Below are positions 33,673-41,678 of a stretch of DNA of 64,000 nucleotides, piece by piece. Below the pieces are notes generated by a model. It had not been told where the DNA came from and did not search any database. It worked only from the letters and a program-made list of their open reading frames with translations. The translations under genes and the position numbers were made by a program. Each line of letters begins with the position of its first letter. The first letter of the stretch is position 1. The stretch lies in NCBI GenBank assembly GCA_018780265.1, contig JADMJV010000013.1:31037-95036 (forward strand), written 5' to 3'. The stretch comes from a bacterium (lineage in GTDB: Bacteria > Vulcanimicrobiota > Xenobia > Xenobiales > JADMJV01).

Positions 33673-35358
33673 TTAGCCTTTCTTAAGCACCTTGGCCCAG
33701 CCATCTTTGAGCGGCACGATTCGGTTGTATACGGCCCGTTCGGGCGTGGAGTCTTGATCCTTGATAAAGAACCCCTGGCGTTCAAACTGATAGCGGTCGC
33801 CCACTTGAGCTTCGGCCAGACTGAGCTCTAATCGTGCCTTCGGCAAGGTGATCAGCGACTCCGGGTTGATCAGTTCGCGGTAGTCCTGGTCTTTCACGTT
33901 GTCGGGCTGCTCCACCGTGAAGAGGGCGTCGTAGAGTCGGACCTCCGCCTCCAGTGACGTGGTGGCTTCCACCCAGTGCACGGTGCCTTTGACTTTGCGG
34001 GCCTCGCCACCGGCGCCGGATTTGGTTTCGGGGTCGTAGCTGCAGCGCACCTCGATCACGTTGCCCTGATCGTCTTTGACCACTTCCTCGCATTTGATGA
34101 TATAGGCCCGTCGCAAGCGCACTTCGCCGCCAGGCTGGAGGCGGAAATACTTCTTGGGAGGATCTTCCATGAAGTCTTCCTGCTCAATGTAGAGTTCGCG
34201 CCCAAACGGCACCATGCGCGAGCCGGGCAGGCCCACGTCCTCCGGGAAATAGGGAGCTTCTAACTCCTCCAGCTTGCCTTCAGGATAGTTGGTCAGCACT
34301 ACTTTCAGGGGGCGCAACACGCCCATCACCCGTTTGGCCTTGGTGTTCAGGTCGGCGCGCACGCATTCGGCCAGGTAAGTAAGCTCGGTCCACACTTCGC
34401 TTTTGGTCACGCCCACTTTTTCGCACAGATCGCGAATGGCTTCAGGTGTGTAGCCGCGGCGACGAATACCGGCGATAGTAGGCATGCGCGGGTCGTCCCA
34501 GCCCTGGACCACGTTGGTCATCACCATTTCGCGAAGTTTGCGCTTGCCCAGCATGGTGTAGTGCAGCTTGAGCTTGGAGAATTCGATTTGCTGGGGATGA
34601 CAGGGCAGGCCCAATGCGTCCAAAAACCAGTCGTAGAGAGGGCGGTGGTTCTCAAACTCGAGCGTGCAGATCGAGTGGGTGATTCCCTCTAAAGAGTCGG
34701 AGATGCAGTGGGCATAGTCGTACATGGGGTAGATCGACCAGGCGTCCCCAGCCCGATGGTGGTGGGCTTTGCGGATGCGGTAGATGGCCGGATCGCGCAG
34801 ATTGATGTTGGGCGAAGCCATATCGATCTTGGCGCGCAACGTGCGAGAACCGTCGCCAAACTCACCTTTGCGCATGCGTTCCAGCAAATCAAGATTTTCT
34901 TCGACACTGCGGCCCCGATTGGGGCTGTTACGGCCTGGTTCGGTGAGTGTGCCGCGATATTCCCTCACCTCATCGGCACTGAGGTCGCACACATAAGCCA
35001 GTCCTCCCTTTACCAGCTGCACCGCAAAATCATAAAACTGTTGAAAGTAATCGGCCGCGTGGAACTCCTTGTTTCCCCAATCGTAGCCCAGCCAGCGCAC
35101 ATCCCGCATAATGGCATCTACGTATTCCTTGTCCTCTTTGAGAGGATTGGTGTCGTCCATGCGCAGATGGCACACTCCGCCAAAGCTCTGAGCCAGACTG
35201 AAGTTGAGCCAGATCGACTTGGCGTGGCCAATGTGCAGATAGCCGTTGGGCTCGGGAGGAAAGCGGGTGACTACTGTTTTGTGTTTGCCACTCTGGATGT
35301 CTTCCTCAACAATTTGGCGGATGAAATTTACGGGTGGGGCGAGTTCTTCTGTTTGCAT
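33673..35358 (-). CDS. glnS: Glutaminyl-tRNA synthetase
   Basis: 561-residue class I aminoacyl-tRNA synthetase that charges tRNA-Gln directly. Rossmann motifs are FPPEPNGYLHIGHAKS (HIGH at 38-41) and the KMSKS-equivalent MLGKRKL (about 270). The GlnRS-specific acceptor-binding insertion and two C-terminal beta-barrel anticodon domains are complete. The segment HYTMLGKRKLREMV and the following RRRGYTPEAI (about 300) are diagnostic of GlnRS rather than GluRS. Many bacterial phyla lack GlnRS and use amidotransferase instead, so its presence is informative about lineage or transfer. Monocistronic. Confidence 0.96.
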   Translation of the reverse strand: MQTEELAPPVNFIRQIVEEDIQSGKHKTVVTRFPPEPNGYLHIGHAKSIWLNFSLAQSFGGVCHLRMDDTNPLKEDKEYVDAIMRDVRWLGYDWGNKEFHAADYFQQFYDFAVQLVKGGLAYVCDLSADEVREYRGTLTEPGRNSPNRGRSVEENLDLLERMRKGEFGDGSRTLRAKIDMASPNINLRDPAIYRIRKAHHHRAGDAWSIYPMYDYAHCISDSLEGITHSICTLEFENHRPLYDWFLDALGLPCHPQQIEFSKLKLHYTMLGKRKLREMVMTNVVQGWDDPRMPTIAGIRRRGYTPEAIRDLCEKVGVTKSEVWTELTYLAECVRADLNTKAKRVMGVLRPLKVVLTNYPEGKLEELEAPYFPEDVGLPGSRMVPFGRELYIEQEDFMEDPPKKYFRLQPGGEVRLRRAYIIKCEEVVKDDQGNVIEVRCSYDPETKSGAGGEARKVKGTVHWVEATTSLEAEVRLYDALFTVEQPDNVKDQDYRELINPESLITLPKARLELSLAEAQVGDRYQFERQGFFIKDQDSTPERAVYNRIVPLKDGWAKVLKKG

Positions 35359-35403
35359 GGGTCGGCGGTTCGGCGCTTGCCAGACCAGCCCCTCCGCCTA
35401 CAT

Positions 35404-36549
35404 TCAGGTGTTCCAGCCAAAAAAGTCGCGCATTTCCAGGTACGTCTGGGGGTTAGAAAAAAGCAGACCGTGATTGCGGTGACTGCTGTCGCTGAGGTAG
35501 GTGGTTTTTTCGTCGCCCAGGCGCAAGCTGCGCGCAGTAACGGTACCGTCTCCCAGGTCAGGAATGAAATAGCGGCCCAGCGTAAATCTCGAATTGGATC
35601 CCAGCAACTTAAAGGCCTCCACTTGAGAGCGCTGGCTCTCCCAGCGGCTGTTCAGATCGCTGAGTTGCGGGTTAACGCTACCACCGCTCACGGGCAATAG
35701 CCAGCCCAGAGCCGGCCGGTCCTCTTGACTGAGAGGCTTGCGTGTCACCAACCAGTCGGTATCGTAGCCCCAGCGCTGCAGGTCGAGCAGCCCCAGTGAG
35801 GTGCGCGCCAGTGCCGACCCTTGATTGGGTGTGCCCAGCATCATAAACTTGCCGATGGCCTCGCCGCCCTGGTCCAGATAAACGCGAGTGGCCTGGCCAC
35901 CCATACTGTAGCCGGTTACATCCACCTTGGGCTGGCCAGTCAGTTCGCAAATCGCTTCCAGCGAACGTTTCAGGTCCTGGACCGACTCGTGAGGCGGCGT
36001 GTTGGTGGCCGGGAAGACGGCCACAAAGACACGGCCGTCCGTGGTGGTGGGACGAATTTGCTGGGTGCAAGCCAGATCGGCAAAAAACTGACCGTTGCTC
36101 ACGTAGTAAGCACGCCCCCCGTTGGCCCCATTCTCGGTCAATTTCTCCACCAGGTGGTCAAAGCGATTTTTGGGCGTGTGAAAGCCGGGCACCAATAAAA
36201 TGGGACGCTGCAATCTAGAGGGCGGCAAGTCGCGCAGTTTGTAGGACGGCAAGGGGCTGTTGACGCTGCCCAGTTGGTCCCACCAACCAAAGCGTTGACC
36301 CAGTTTTTCCACGGCTTCCCCGCTTTTCGACACAGCCACGGCGATAGGCCCACACACGGCCATCAACAGGCTGGAGGTCAGTCCATCCCCGAACAACCGG
36401 GGCTCATAACTCAGCGATTTCCAGGCCACCTCGGGAGTGGGTCCGCCCCGCGGGCCCAATTCGACCTGATCAGGGGGCGCCGGGTCCGGTGGTTTGGGGC
36501 TGCGGCCGGGCAGGGGGGGACGCGACGGCGGGTTGGACTGAATCTTCAC
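35404..36549 (-). CDS. Lipase-like alpha/beta hydrolase with Pro-rich MKI leader
   Basis: 381-residue hydrolase. Residues 1-32 form the leader (MKIQSNPP..., PPDQVELG) shared in style with four other proteins in the window. The hydrolase domain has a PILLVPGFHTPKN oxyanion strand (about 116-128) and a nucleophile elbow GYSMGG with Ser215. The likely acid is in DLGDGTVT and the catalytic His in SSHRNHGLLF near the C-terminus, as in bacterial triacylglycerol lipases and PGAP1-like esterases. A hydrophobic stretch at 59-74 may bind membrane. No classical signal peptide. Divergent from the lipoprotein gene at 36637. Confidence 0.8.
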   Translation of the reverse strand: MKIQSNPPSRPPLPGRSPKPPDPAPPDQVELGPRGGPTPEVAWKSLSYEPRLFGDGLTSSLLMAVCGPIAVAVSKSGEAVEKLGQRFGWWDQLGSVNSPLPSYKLRDLPPSRLQRPILLVPGFHTPKNRFDHLVEKLTENGANGGRAYYVSNGQFFADLACTQQIRPTTTDGRVFVAVFPATNTPPHESVQDLKRSLEAICELTGQPKVDVTGYSMGGQATRVYLDQGGEAIGKFMMLGTPNQGSALARTSLGLLDLQRWGYDTDWLVTRKPLSQEDRPALGWLLPVSGGSVNPQLSDLNSRWESQRSQVEAFKLLGSNSRFTLGRYFIPDLGDGTVTARSLRLGDEKTTYLSDSSHRNHGLLFSNPQTYLEMRDFFGWNT

Positions 36550-36636
36550 CCGCAGACTGTAGCAAAAAGCCGCCGAACTGACAAACCCTTGCTTGCTTTT
36601 GAAGGAACTTCAACGGGTTGGCTGCAACACTGGAGT

Positions 36637-37305
36637 ATGCGAAAGTCGTTGTGGGCAGGCTCTCTGCTCTGGATGTTGTGGGGCTGCGCGCCTCTCCCCG
36701 ATAGTTCCCCCACAGCTGGCGTGGCGGTTACCGCCTCGCCCAGGCCACCGGTCAGCGCCACCCCTTCGCAGAGCCCTGAGCCCGTGGTCAGCGCAACGCC
36801 CGGCCAACCCCGCCTGCCCGAGCCCGATCTGCCCGCCGCCGTGCTCAAGCCACTGCAGCCGGTGGCCGGACTCGAACCAAAAATGAAAGACACCGAAGTG
36901 TGGTGGGCCGACTCCGGGATCAGCGACAACCGACTGGGCTATTACGCCAGTCAAAAGGACGTGGCCGAAATCGAGGCCGAGTTGCTGCCCACTTTTACGG
37001 ACAAGAAGGTCCCCTACATCGAAGGTGTGGGCCCGGTCTTTGACTTTGAGGGCAACCGCGTGTGCCTGATGAAAAGCACCGACACCAATCTGGAAGAACT
37101 GTTTGTTTTGGTACCGCTGGCCGACCCACCGGTGGTCCCCAAGAGTCTCCGTGCCCTCAAGTTGCCTAACATTTCGGCTCAGGCCCTCAAGGGCCACAAG
37201 ACGCTGGTCATACTGGCCACTGGAAAGGGATTGGGCGAGCACGTGGATCACATGCTGGCTCAGGCCGGTCTGGTCATCACTCCTACCCCAACCCCAACCC
37301 CCTGA
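36637..37305 (+). CDS. Lipoprotein with Pro/Ser/Thr-rich spacer, function unknown
   Basis: 222-residue lipoprotein. The signal peptide ends in the lipobox LWGC (Cys17). A Pro/Ser/Thr-rich spacer (about 25-75) follows, then a compact domain (about 85-210) with EVWWADSGISDNRLGYYASQ and GVGPVFDFEGNRVCLM, not a family I recognise. The protein ends in TPTPTPTP. It probably sits on a membrane leaflet facing the periplasm. The frame opens much earlier (36274), but that region is antisense to the lipase gene. The ribosome binding site is weak. Confidence 0.7.
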   Translation: MRKSLWAGSLLWMLWGCAPLPDSSPTAGVAVTASPRPPVSATPSQSPEPVVSATPGQPRLPEPDLPAAVLKPLQPVAGLEPKMKDTEVWWADSGISDNRLGYYASQKDVAEIEAELLPTFTDKKVPYIEGVGPVFDFEGNRVCLMKSTDTNLEELFVLVPLADPPVVPKSLRALKLPNISAQALKGHKTLVILATGKGLGEHVDHMLAQAGLVITPTPTPTP

Positions 37306-37367
37306 TCTGGCGAGCAGGCAACAACCCGGTCACCTCTCGCCCTGACCCCAATGGCATAATGTAGGCG

Positions 37368-38009
37368 ATGAAGATTCTCGCCGGTTCCCAGACCAATGCT
37401 CCCAAACGATTGCCCAAGCCGGCAGTCCCAAAGAAGCCCAATCCACTCCCACCGGATCCGCGTGACACGCTGATTTCCGGGGCCATGCTGGGCGTGGGTG
37501 GCTGGATGGCCGGGACCGCCTATCCCACCACCTATTTGCACGAATTGGGTCACAAAGTGGCTGTCAACGCGCTCTATCAAAATGCCAATCCCACCATTTC
37601 GGTGACTCCCTTTAAGGGAGGCGCAACGACCTGGAGTCCTGGCGGTGGCCTCTCGCCCCTGGGCCAAAAATTGGGCCATTCGGCCAGCCGCTCGGTAGTG
37701 GCCATGGCTGGAACGGCCATGGACGCTCTCAGCTCGGTGGCCTTGTTTGCGGCTGGCTACAAACTCAAGAAAAGCAACCCGGTGTTGGGCACTTCCATGA
37801 TGTGCTTTTCCGCCATGAACATGCTCAACTCCACTTCGTATGCCGCCAGCGGCATCGGCAAGGCAGTCGCCTCCAAGCCAGGCCACGATTTCCTCACCCT
37901 TCAGGCCATGACCGGCCTGCCTTGCTGGGCCAGCGCCGTAATTGTGGCCAGCATCCTGCCTGCCACCTATCTGATCATGCGCAGCCTGGACAAGGACCCT
38001 GCCAAATAG
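37368..38009 (+). CDS. HELGH-motif membrane protein (putative metalloprotease) with MKI leader
   Basis: 213-residue protein. Residues 1-32 are a Pro/Lys-rich leader (MKILAGSQ..., PPDPRDTL). Hydrophobic helices lie at about 36-56, 104-128, 132-155 and 178-202. The first is followed by TTYLHELGHKVAVNALY, a zinc-metalloprotease HExxH motif (His58, Glu59, His62) at a membrane edge as in M50/site-2 proteases. A second metal motif (NPDG-like) is not obvious, so catalytic activity is inferred. It lies just upstream of a small possibly frameshifted gene. Confidence 0.68.
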   Translation: MKILAGSQTNAPKRLPKPAVPKKPNPLPPDPRDTLISGAMLGVGGWMAGTAYPTTYLHELGHKVAVNALYQNANPTISVTPFKGGATTWSPGGGLSPLGQKLGHSASRSVVAMAGTAMDALSSVALFAAGYKLKKSNPVLGTSMMCFSAMNMLNSTSYAASGIGKAVASKPGHDFLTLQAMTGLPCWASAVIVASILPATYLIMRSLDKDPAK

Positions 38010-38027
38010 AAAATATGGGGAAAGCTC

Positions 38028-38268
38028 ATGGCTTTGGTAGAGCCCAAGCCAGGCGAAAACTGGGTCCCCCCATGGTTCTCGAGTCGTGGCTGCGGCCATG
38101 GGCACGGGTTTTCGAGGGCCCATCACTCCCGAGCAGAGTACCGACTTCTACACCAACGGCAACACGGTGGGCACCGCATCCATGTCGGGGGGAATGGCAA
38201 TCTGGAGCAACCAGGCGGCGCTATCGAGGGATTTACGGGCAGCCGCAGGTGGTAGCCTATTTGTTTAA
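38028..38268 (+). pseudogene. Small gene, apparently frameshifted
   Basis: A good ribosome binding site (GGGGAAAG) precedes ATG 38028, whose frame begins MALVEPKPGENWVPPWF and then turns into improbable His/Gly-rich sequence. A second frame from about 38086 reads GTGFRGPITPEQSTDFYTNG with coding-like GC-rich third positions, ending at TAA 38266-38268. Joining them by one shift near 38080 gives a plausible protein of about 79 residues. Either the gene is broken, the sequence has an indel error, or only the second frame is used from a GTG. No family recognised. Confidence 0.38.
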
Positions 38269-38601
38269 CAGTAGAAGGTAGGCGGCGCCCGATAGCTCCA
38301 CTTCCTCCCATGAGTTCGGCGAAGACGCATCTACGCGGCCCAGGGCCTGGTGGTTGGCCGAGTAGACCACCCCGCCGGTGGTAACCCGACCTACGGCATG
38401 GTGGCCGTAGGGTTGGTCGTGAACCTGTCCGTCCTGGTCCACGCGGCCCACTTGCTTCCAATTGGCATCAAAAACAATGCCGCGCTCATCCTTGTGACCG
38501 ACTTCGCGACCTTGCGGCCCCAGGCTATAAATGCGACCGGTGGAGTCGGCTCGAGCCACAGGCGCATAGCTGTTGGTGGTGTTATGAATCTCTCCGTACA
38601 T
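38257..38601 (-). CDS. Small beta-repeat protein, unknown function
   Basis: 114-residue protein built from short Gly-Arg-Val repeats: GRIYSLGPQGREVGHKD, GIVFDANWKQVGRVD, GQVHDQPYGHHAVGRV and GVVYSANHQALGRVD. Each looks like a beta-hairpin of about 22-25 residues, giving a small beta-roll or propeller-blade array (about residues 25-95), then a short Leu-rich tail. No signal peptide. GAGGGCC lies near the ATG at 38601. The 3' end abuts the convergent small gene. The repeat style resembles wall- or polymer-binding modules, but no family is claimed. Confidence 0.65.
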   Translation of the reverse strand: MYGEIHNTTNSYAPVARADSTGRIYSLGPQGREVGHKDERGIVFDANWKQVGRVDQDGQVHDQPYGHHAVGRVTTGGVVYSANHQALGRVDASSPNSWEEVELSGAAYLLLLNK

Positions 38602-38608
38602 CAGGCCC

Positions 38609-38827
38609 TCAGACTACCCGGGCGGGCCCGTTCAAAAAGTTACCAGGTCGTATCATTCCGGTGATCCGATCATGACTTAATTCAAGAGAGAGTCTGTCTG
38701 GCAGGCTCGTTGGCAAGTCATACAGGGCGGCCGGCAGGTCACTCGCCTGATGACAGAGTTGCCAATTTTCCGCAAGCAACTCCTCGACCCGCTCACCGTT
38801 GAGACGAGAATGCGCAGGGAGGACCAT
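38609..38827 (-). CDS. Third gene of HigBA operon, unknown function
   Basis: 72-residue protein (MVLPAHSRLNGERVEELLAE...). Its ATG overlaps the antitoxin TGA by one base (38827-38829), so translation is coupled. The sequence is mixed helical with no recognised family: an N-terminal HSRLNGERVEELLAENW helix and a C-terminal LSLELSHDRITGMI strand-rich part. It could be an accessory regulator or chaperone of the toxin-antitoxin pair, or simply a passenger. Codon use matches the flanking genes. Confidence 0.6.
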   Translation of the reverse strand: MVLPAHSRLNGERVEELLAENWQLCHQASDLPAALYDLPTSLPDRLSLELSHDRITGMIRPGNFLNGPARVV

Positions 38828-39156
38828 CAGCCAGCTACTTGACCTACGAAGCTCTTTACTAACTCAGGAGATTCCAAAAGCTGGAGAAGTCGGCTCGCAC
38901 TTCCCGTAGGTGTGCGATTTCCTTGCTCCCAGCTTTGGATTGTTTTGGGGGACACTACCAACAATTTTGCAAAAGCAGATTGGCTGAAATGAAGTTTTAG
39001 ACGAAGGTTTCGTATCTGCTCGGGGGTTAGTTTCTTTGGAGGGTCGGGAATTCTAACCGATGTAGTCTTCAGGTTGATCTCTCCACGAGCATAACGAAGA
39101 CCATCGTCGAGAGCTCTTTCGAGTCGTTCAAACAAGGCGGGGCGCTCTTTCTTCAC
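38827..39156 (-). CDS. higA: HigA-type XRE antitoxin
   Basis: 109-residue antitoxin with a helix-turn-helix at about 46-100: LTPEQIRNLRLKLHFSQSAF, then AKLLVVSPKTIQSWEQGNRTP, the typical XRE recognition helix. The N-terminal ERLERALDDGLRYARGEI is the toxin-binding extension found in HigA/MqsA-like proteins with KTTSV. It starts 2 bases after the toxin stop, toxin-first order as in HigBA. A 25-base palindrome upstream of the toxin is its likely operator. Confidence 0.85.
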   Translation of the reverse strand: MKKERPALFERLERALDDGLRYARGEINLKTTSVRIPDPPKKLTPEQIRNLRLKLHFSQSAFAKLLVVSPKTIQSWEQGNRTPTGSASRLLQLLESPELVKSFVGQVAG

Positions 39157-39158
39157 AG

Positions 39159-39515
39159 CTAACTTCCTTTCCGTCTAAGTTCTTCAGTTCTGATGAGCTC
39201 AACGAGCTGAGATAATTTCTTTCTTTGGTCGGTGCTCAGGTCGTCTGCTTCGTCCTTGTCGTAGACGTCCAAAATGTAGATTTTACAGACCTCTAGTATG
39301 TGCAAGTAGAGGATGCGTAAGCCCCCCCGCTTGCCTTTGCCTCGTCGGGCATCAGGCCATCGTACCTTTCGCAATCCACCTGTTCCTTGTAAGACGTCAC
39401 CTGCTTGATGATTCTTCATAAGGAAAGTTTGGAATTTGTGGTAATGCTCGTCGGTAGGAAAGTAGTCCGCCAAATCCTCAGTAAATCCCACCATTTCTAC
39501 GAAGAGAAGGTTCAT
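39159..39515 (-). CDS. higB: HigB/RelE-like toxin
   Basis: 118-residue toxin of the RelE/ParE superfamily, phage-derived Gp49/HigB branch. Features are the N-terminal strand MNLLFVEMVGFTEDLADYFP, the central GGLRKVRWPDARRGKGKRGGLRILYLH (about 55-81) with the basic RNase-site residues, and YILDVYDKDEADDLS at the C-terminal strand. RelE-type toxins cleave ribosome-bound mRNA. I prefer ATG 39515 because the palindromic operator lies immediately before it; the frame continues to 39629. First gene of a three-gene operon. Confidence 0.83.
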   Translation of the reverse strand: MNLLFVEMVGFTEDLADYFPTDEHYHKFQTFLMKNHQAGDVLQGTGGLRKVRWPDARRGKGKRGGLRILYLHILEVCKIYILDVYDKDEADDLSTDQRKKLSQLVELIRTEELRRKGS

Positions 39516-39520
39516 CGCCC

Positions 39521-39545
39521 CAGTATCCCACATTGTGAGATACTG
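39521..39545 (-). promoter_or_regulatory. Near-perfect 25-bp palindrome, candidate HigA operator
   Basis: CAGTATC-C-CACA-T-TGTG-A-GATACTG: symmetric except at the centre and one symmetric pair. It ends 6 bases before the chosen toxin start (39515). Position and symmetry fit autoregulation by a dimeric XRE antitoxin. Confidence 0.6.
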
Positions 39546-39767
39546 GGACAAGTGGGTCTGAGTGCGAGATCGGGCGCCAGGATTCGAGCAGTTTCGCAAC
39601 CCTATCTTCTTGGGCAGCGTAACCATCATATGCCGGTAGTCCCCTTCGGGCAGCTTCTCGGCCAGACAATGTCTCAGGACCTCGACCCTGCGATTGACAC
39701 AGAAGAGGCAAACCTTGGTTTTGCAGAAAATGGAACCTCTATATGAATTTTACGAAGAGGCATACAC

Positions 39768-40379
39768 ATGGATGAGAAAGATGACAGTGCATCTCGTTGG
39801 CTAGAGAAACGCTGTCTCGCCCTAAACGACCAGTCCGATTTTTGCTGGAGTATTTCGGGTTGGACCCCTTCAGGCTCAAGGTTTGACTTGGATTATGATC
39901 ACCCGTGGATAGGCCTGGACAAACTGGACACAGAAGACAAACTCTGCCTCCTTGACAGCCTACAAAATTTAGCTATGCGAACCCGTGAAGCGTTGGACAA
40001 TCTTGCAAAACATCTTCCAATCGGGAAAGAGCCATTTTCACGCAACTTAAAAGCTATCCGTGAACAGCGTGAAATGGTGCTGGTGGGGAGCGGCGCGGAG
40101 GCCATCTTCGTTGTGGATTGGCAATACGTTGCCAGCCGAATGGACATGACAATCCGTGAACTATGGTCTTGGGAGTCTGGCGTCACGGAACCAACCTTGA
40201 ATCAACTGAGAAGACTGGCCCAGGTGCTAGGTGTTACCGCCGACGACTTGCTGAACGAGACTGACGAAGAGCCAGAGGATGACCATGAAGACGAAGACTG
40301 GGCCGAGGATGACGATGCCGACGAAGACGACGACGTGCCTGGAAGGAAGCTTGTAAAGCCAAGGAAACCGAAGAATTGA
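39768..40379 (+). CDS. XRE-family regulator with long acidic tail
   Basis: 203-residue protein. Residues 1-90 form an unrecognised N-terminal domain. A helix-turn-helix at about 116-162 has VDWQYVASRMDMTIRELWSWESG and the LRRLAQVLGVTADDLL scaffold. The C-terminus (about 163-190) is almost entirely Asp/Glu (EEPEDDHEDEDWAEDDDADEDDD), then a short basic end KLVKPRKPKN. The acidic tail could mimic DNA or bind basic proteins. AAGAGG lies 7 bases before the ATG. It reads away from the HigBA operon and is AT-richer than most of the window, suggesting acquisition. Confidence 0.75.
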   Translation: MDEKDDSASRWLEKRCLALNDQSDFCWSISGWTPSGSRFDLDYDHPWIGLDKLDTEDKLCLLDSLQNLAMRTREALDNLAKHLPIGKEPFSRNLKAIREQREMVLVGSGAEAIFVVDWQYVASRMDMTIRELWSWESGVTEPTLNQLRRLAQVLGVTADDLLNETDEEPEDDHEDEDWAEDDDADEDDDVPGRKLVKPRKPKN

Positions 40380-40448
40380 CCCGCTCACCAACAACGAGTC
40401 GATAGGCACTTTAAGCCCGTGCTCCGGAACAAGCCTGCTAGAGATGAC

Positions 40449-40571
40449 GTAATTGAGAGGCGCGCTACCACCGCCCTTTAGGCGGTGGGTTCACCTTTTG
40501 CGACGAGAGTCGCCCGCAAAACGCGGGCTTAAGATGGAGGAGGACCGTCCCGCCCCGTTGGCCCCCCTCCT
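40449..40571 (+). repeat. Hairpin-rich repeat element, copy B
   Basis: Second copy of the element at 8905-9056. It shares GTAATTGAG at the left end, the CCGCAAxACGCGGGCTTAAG block and GGACCGTCCCGCCCCGTTGG near the right end. Its first stem (CCACCGCC/GGCGGTGG, about 40467-40487) has different bases from copy A but the same pairing. The second stem GCGAC/GTCGC is kept and the GCCGGCT stem of copy A is missing. It lies between the XRE gene and the convergent SDR gene, with no protein partner adjacent. Confidence 0.7.
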
Positions 40572-40578
40572 GCTCAGA

Positions 40579-41625
40579 TCAGCCCACCGGGTGAGGGTTG
40601 CGGCGCACATATTCGACCAGGCGGGGCAGCACCCGGCGAATGTCCGGACACACCACCCCCGACCCCTCCAGGGCTAGAGTGGTGTTGTCGCACAAATAGT
40701 GAGTGGGATGCACAAAATAGTCGACCATGGCCGGTGTAAAGCCCGACAACTTGGAGACGACCTTCAGGTGATGCAAGGCTGCCTTGGCCACGCTCAGGGG
40801 CAAGGGCACATGGATGATTTTGCGGTGAGTCACGCGGCCCAACTCACTGACCATCTCTTCCACCGTGACAGGATTGGGGTCGCTCAGTTGATAAACGGTC
40901 CCGGGGTGGCCAGCGTGGAGGCTCAAATAGGTGAGCGCGTCCAGCACATAATCCTGGGTGACCAGATTGATACGGGTCACGCTGGGATCCCCGATGCGGG
41001 GCAAAATGGACAGCCAGGGAAAGCGCAACAGCCACTTGATGACGGGATAAGGACCGTCGTATTTGAGGGTGGCCCCACTGCGCGAGTCGCCCACCACCAC
41101 CGAGGGCCGGTAGATCACCCAGGGAAGTTGGGATTTCTGCACTTCGACTTCGGCCAGAAATTTGGTTTCTTCGTAGTAATTGTTGAACCGTTGTCCCTTG
41201 TCCAGGTCGGTTTCGCGAAAAGGGCCGGTGTAGCGGCCACTGACATAGCAGGTGCTGATATAGTGTAGTTTCTCCAGCTTGGGACAGTGCTGGGCATAGC
41301 GAAGCACATTCTGAGTGCCGTCCACGTTGATGCGCAGGCCCAGCGACCGATCCACACCCAGATCGTAGAGTGCTGCGAAATGGAAAATTTCGTTGGGGTC
41401 CAACGGCTTCTCCAGTCCCAGACCGGGCCGGGTAATATCGCCTGCGATCAGGTGGACGCGGGGATGCAAGGCCGGGTCCAGGCTCTGCAGGCGTTGACGT
41501 GCCGTTTCTAAGAAGCGCGCCTCCACCAAACATTGGACCTGACTGTCGGGCCGCTGTAGCAAAATGCGCGGCAATAGATTACTGGCCAAAAAGCCCGGAA
41601 AGCCCGTTAACAATAAACTGCTCAT
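40579..41625 (-). CDS. Extended SDR, fatty-acyl-reductase-like
   Basis: 348-residue NAD(P)-dependent extended short-chain dehydrogenase of the NAD_binding_4/epimerase type. The nucleotide loop is LTGFPGFLASNL (6-17) and the active site is NYYEETKFLAE (YxxxK). STCYVSG and IYRPSVVVGDSRSG correspond to conserved strand and loop positions. The fold matches the reductase domain of fatty acyl-CoA reductases. It is divergent from, and 53 bases away from, a larger reductase, and both belong to the neutral-lipid cluster. Substrate inferred. Confidence 0.82.
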   Translation of the reverse strand: MSSLLLTGFPGFLASNLLPRILLQRPDSQVQCLVEARFLETARQRLQSLDPALHPRVHLIAGDITRPGLGLEKPLDPNEIFHFAALYDLGVDRSLGLRINVDGTQNVLRYAQHCPKLEKLHYISTCYVSGRYTGPFRETDLDKGQRFNNYYEETKFLAEVEVQKSQLPWVIYRPSVVVGDSRSGATLKYDGPYPVIKWLLRFPWLSILPRIGDPSVTRINLVTQDYVLDALTYLSLHAGHPGTVYQLSDPNPVTVEEMVSELGRVTHRKIIHVPLPLSVAKAALHHLKVVSKLSGFTPAMVDYFVHPTHYLCDNTTLALEGSGVVCPDIRRVLPRLVEYVRRNPHPVG

Positions 41626-41678
41626 GAAGGGGCCCTTCCCGACCAGGGCAGACGTACCCTGGCGGCGAAGCCTGCCCC

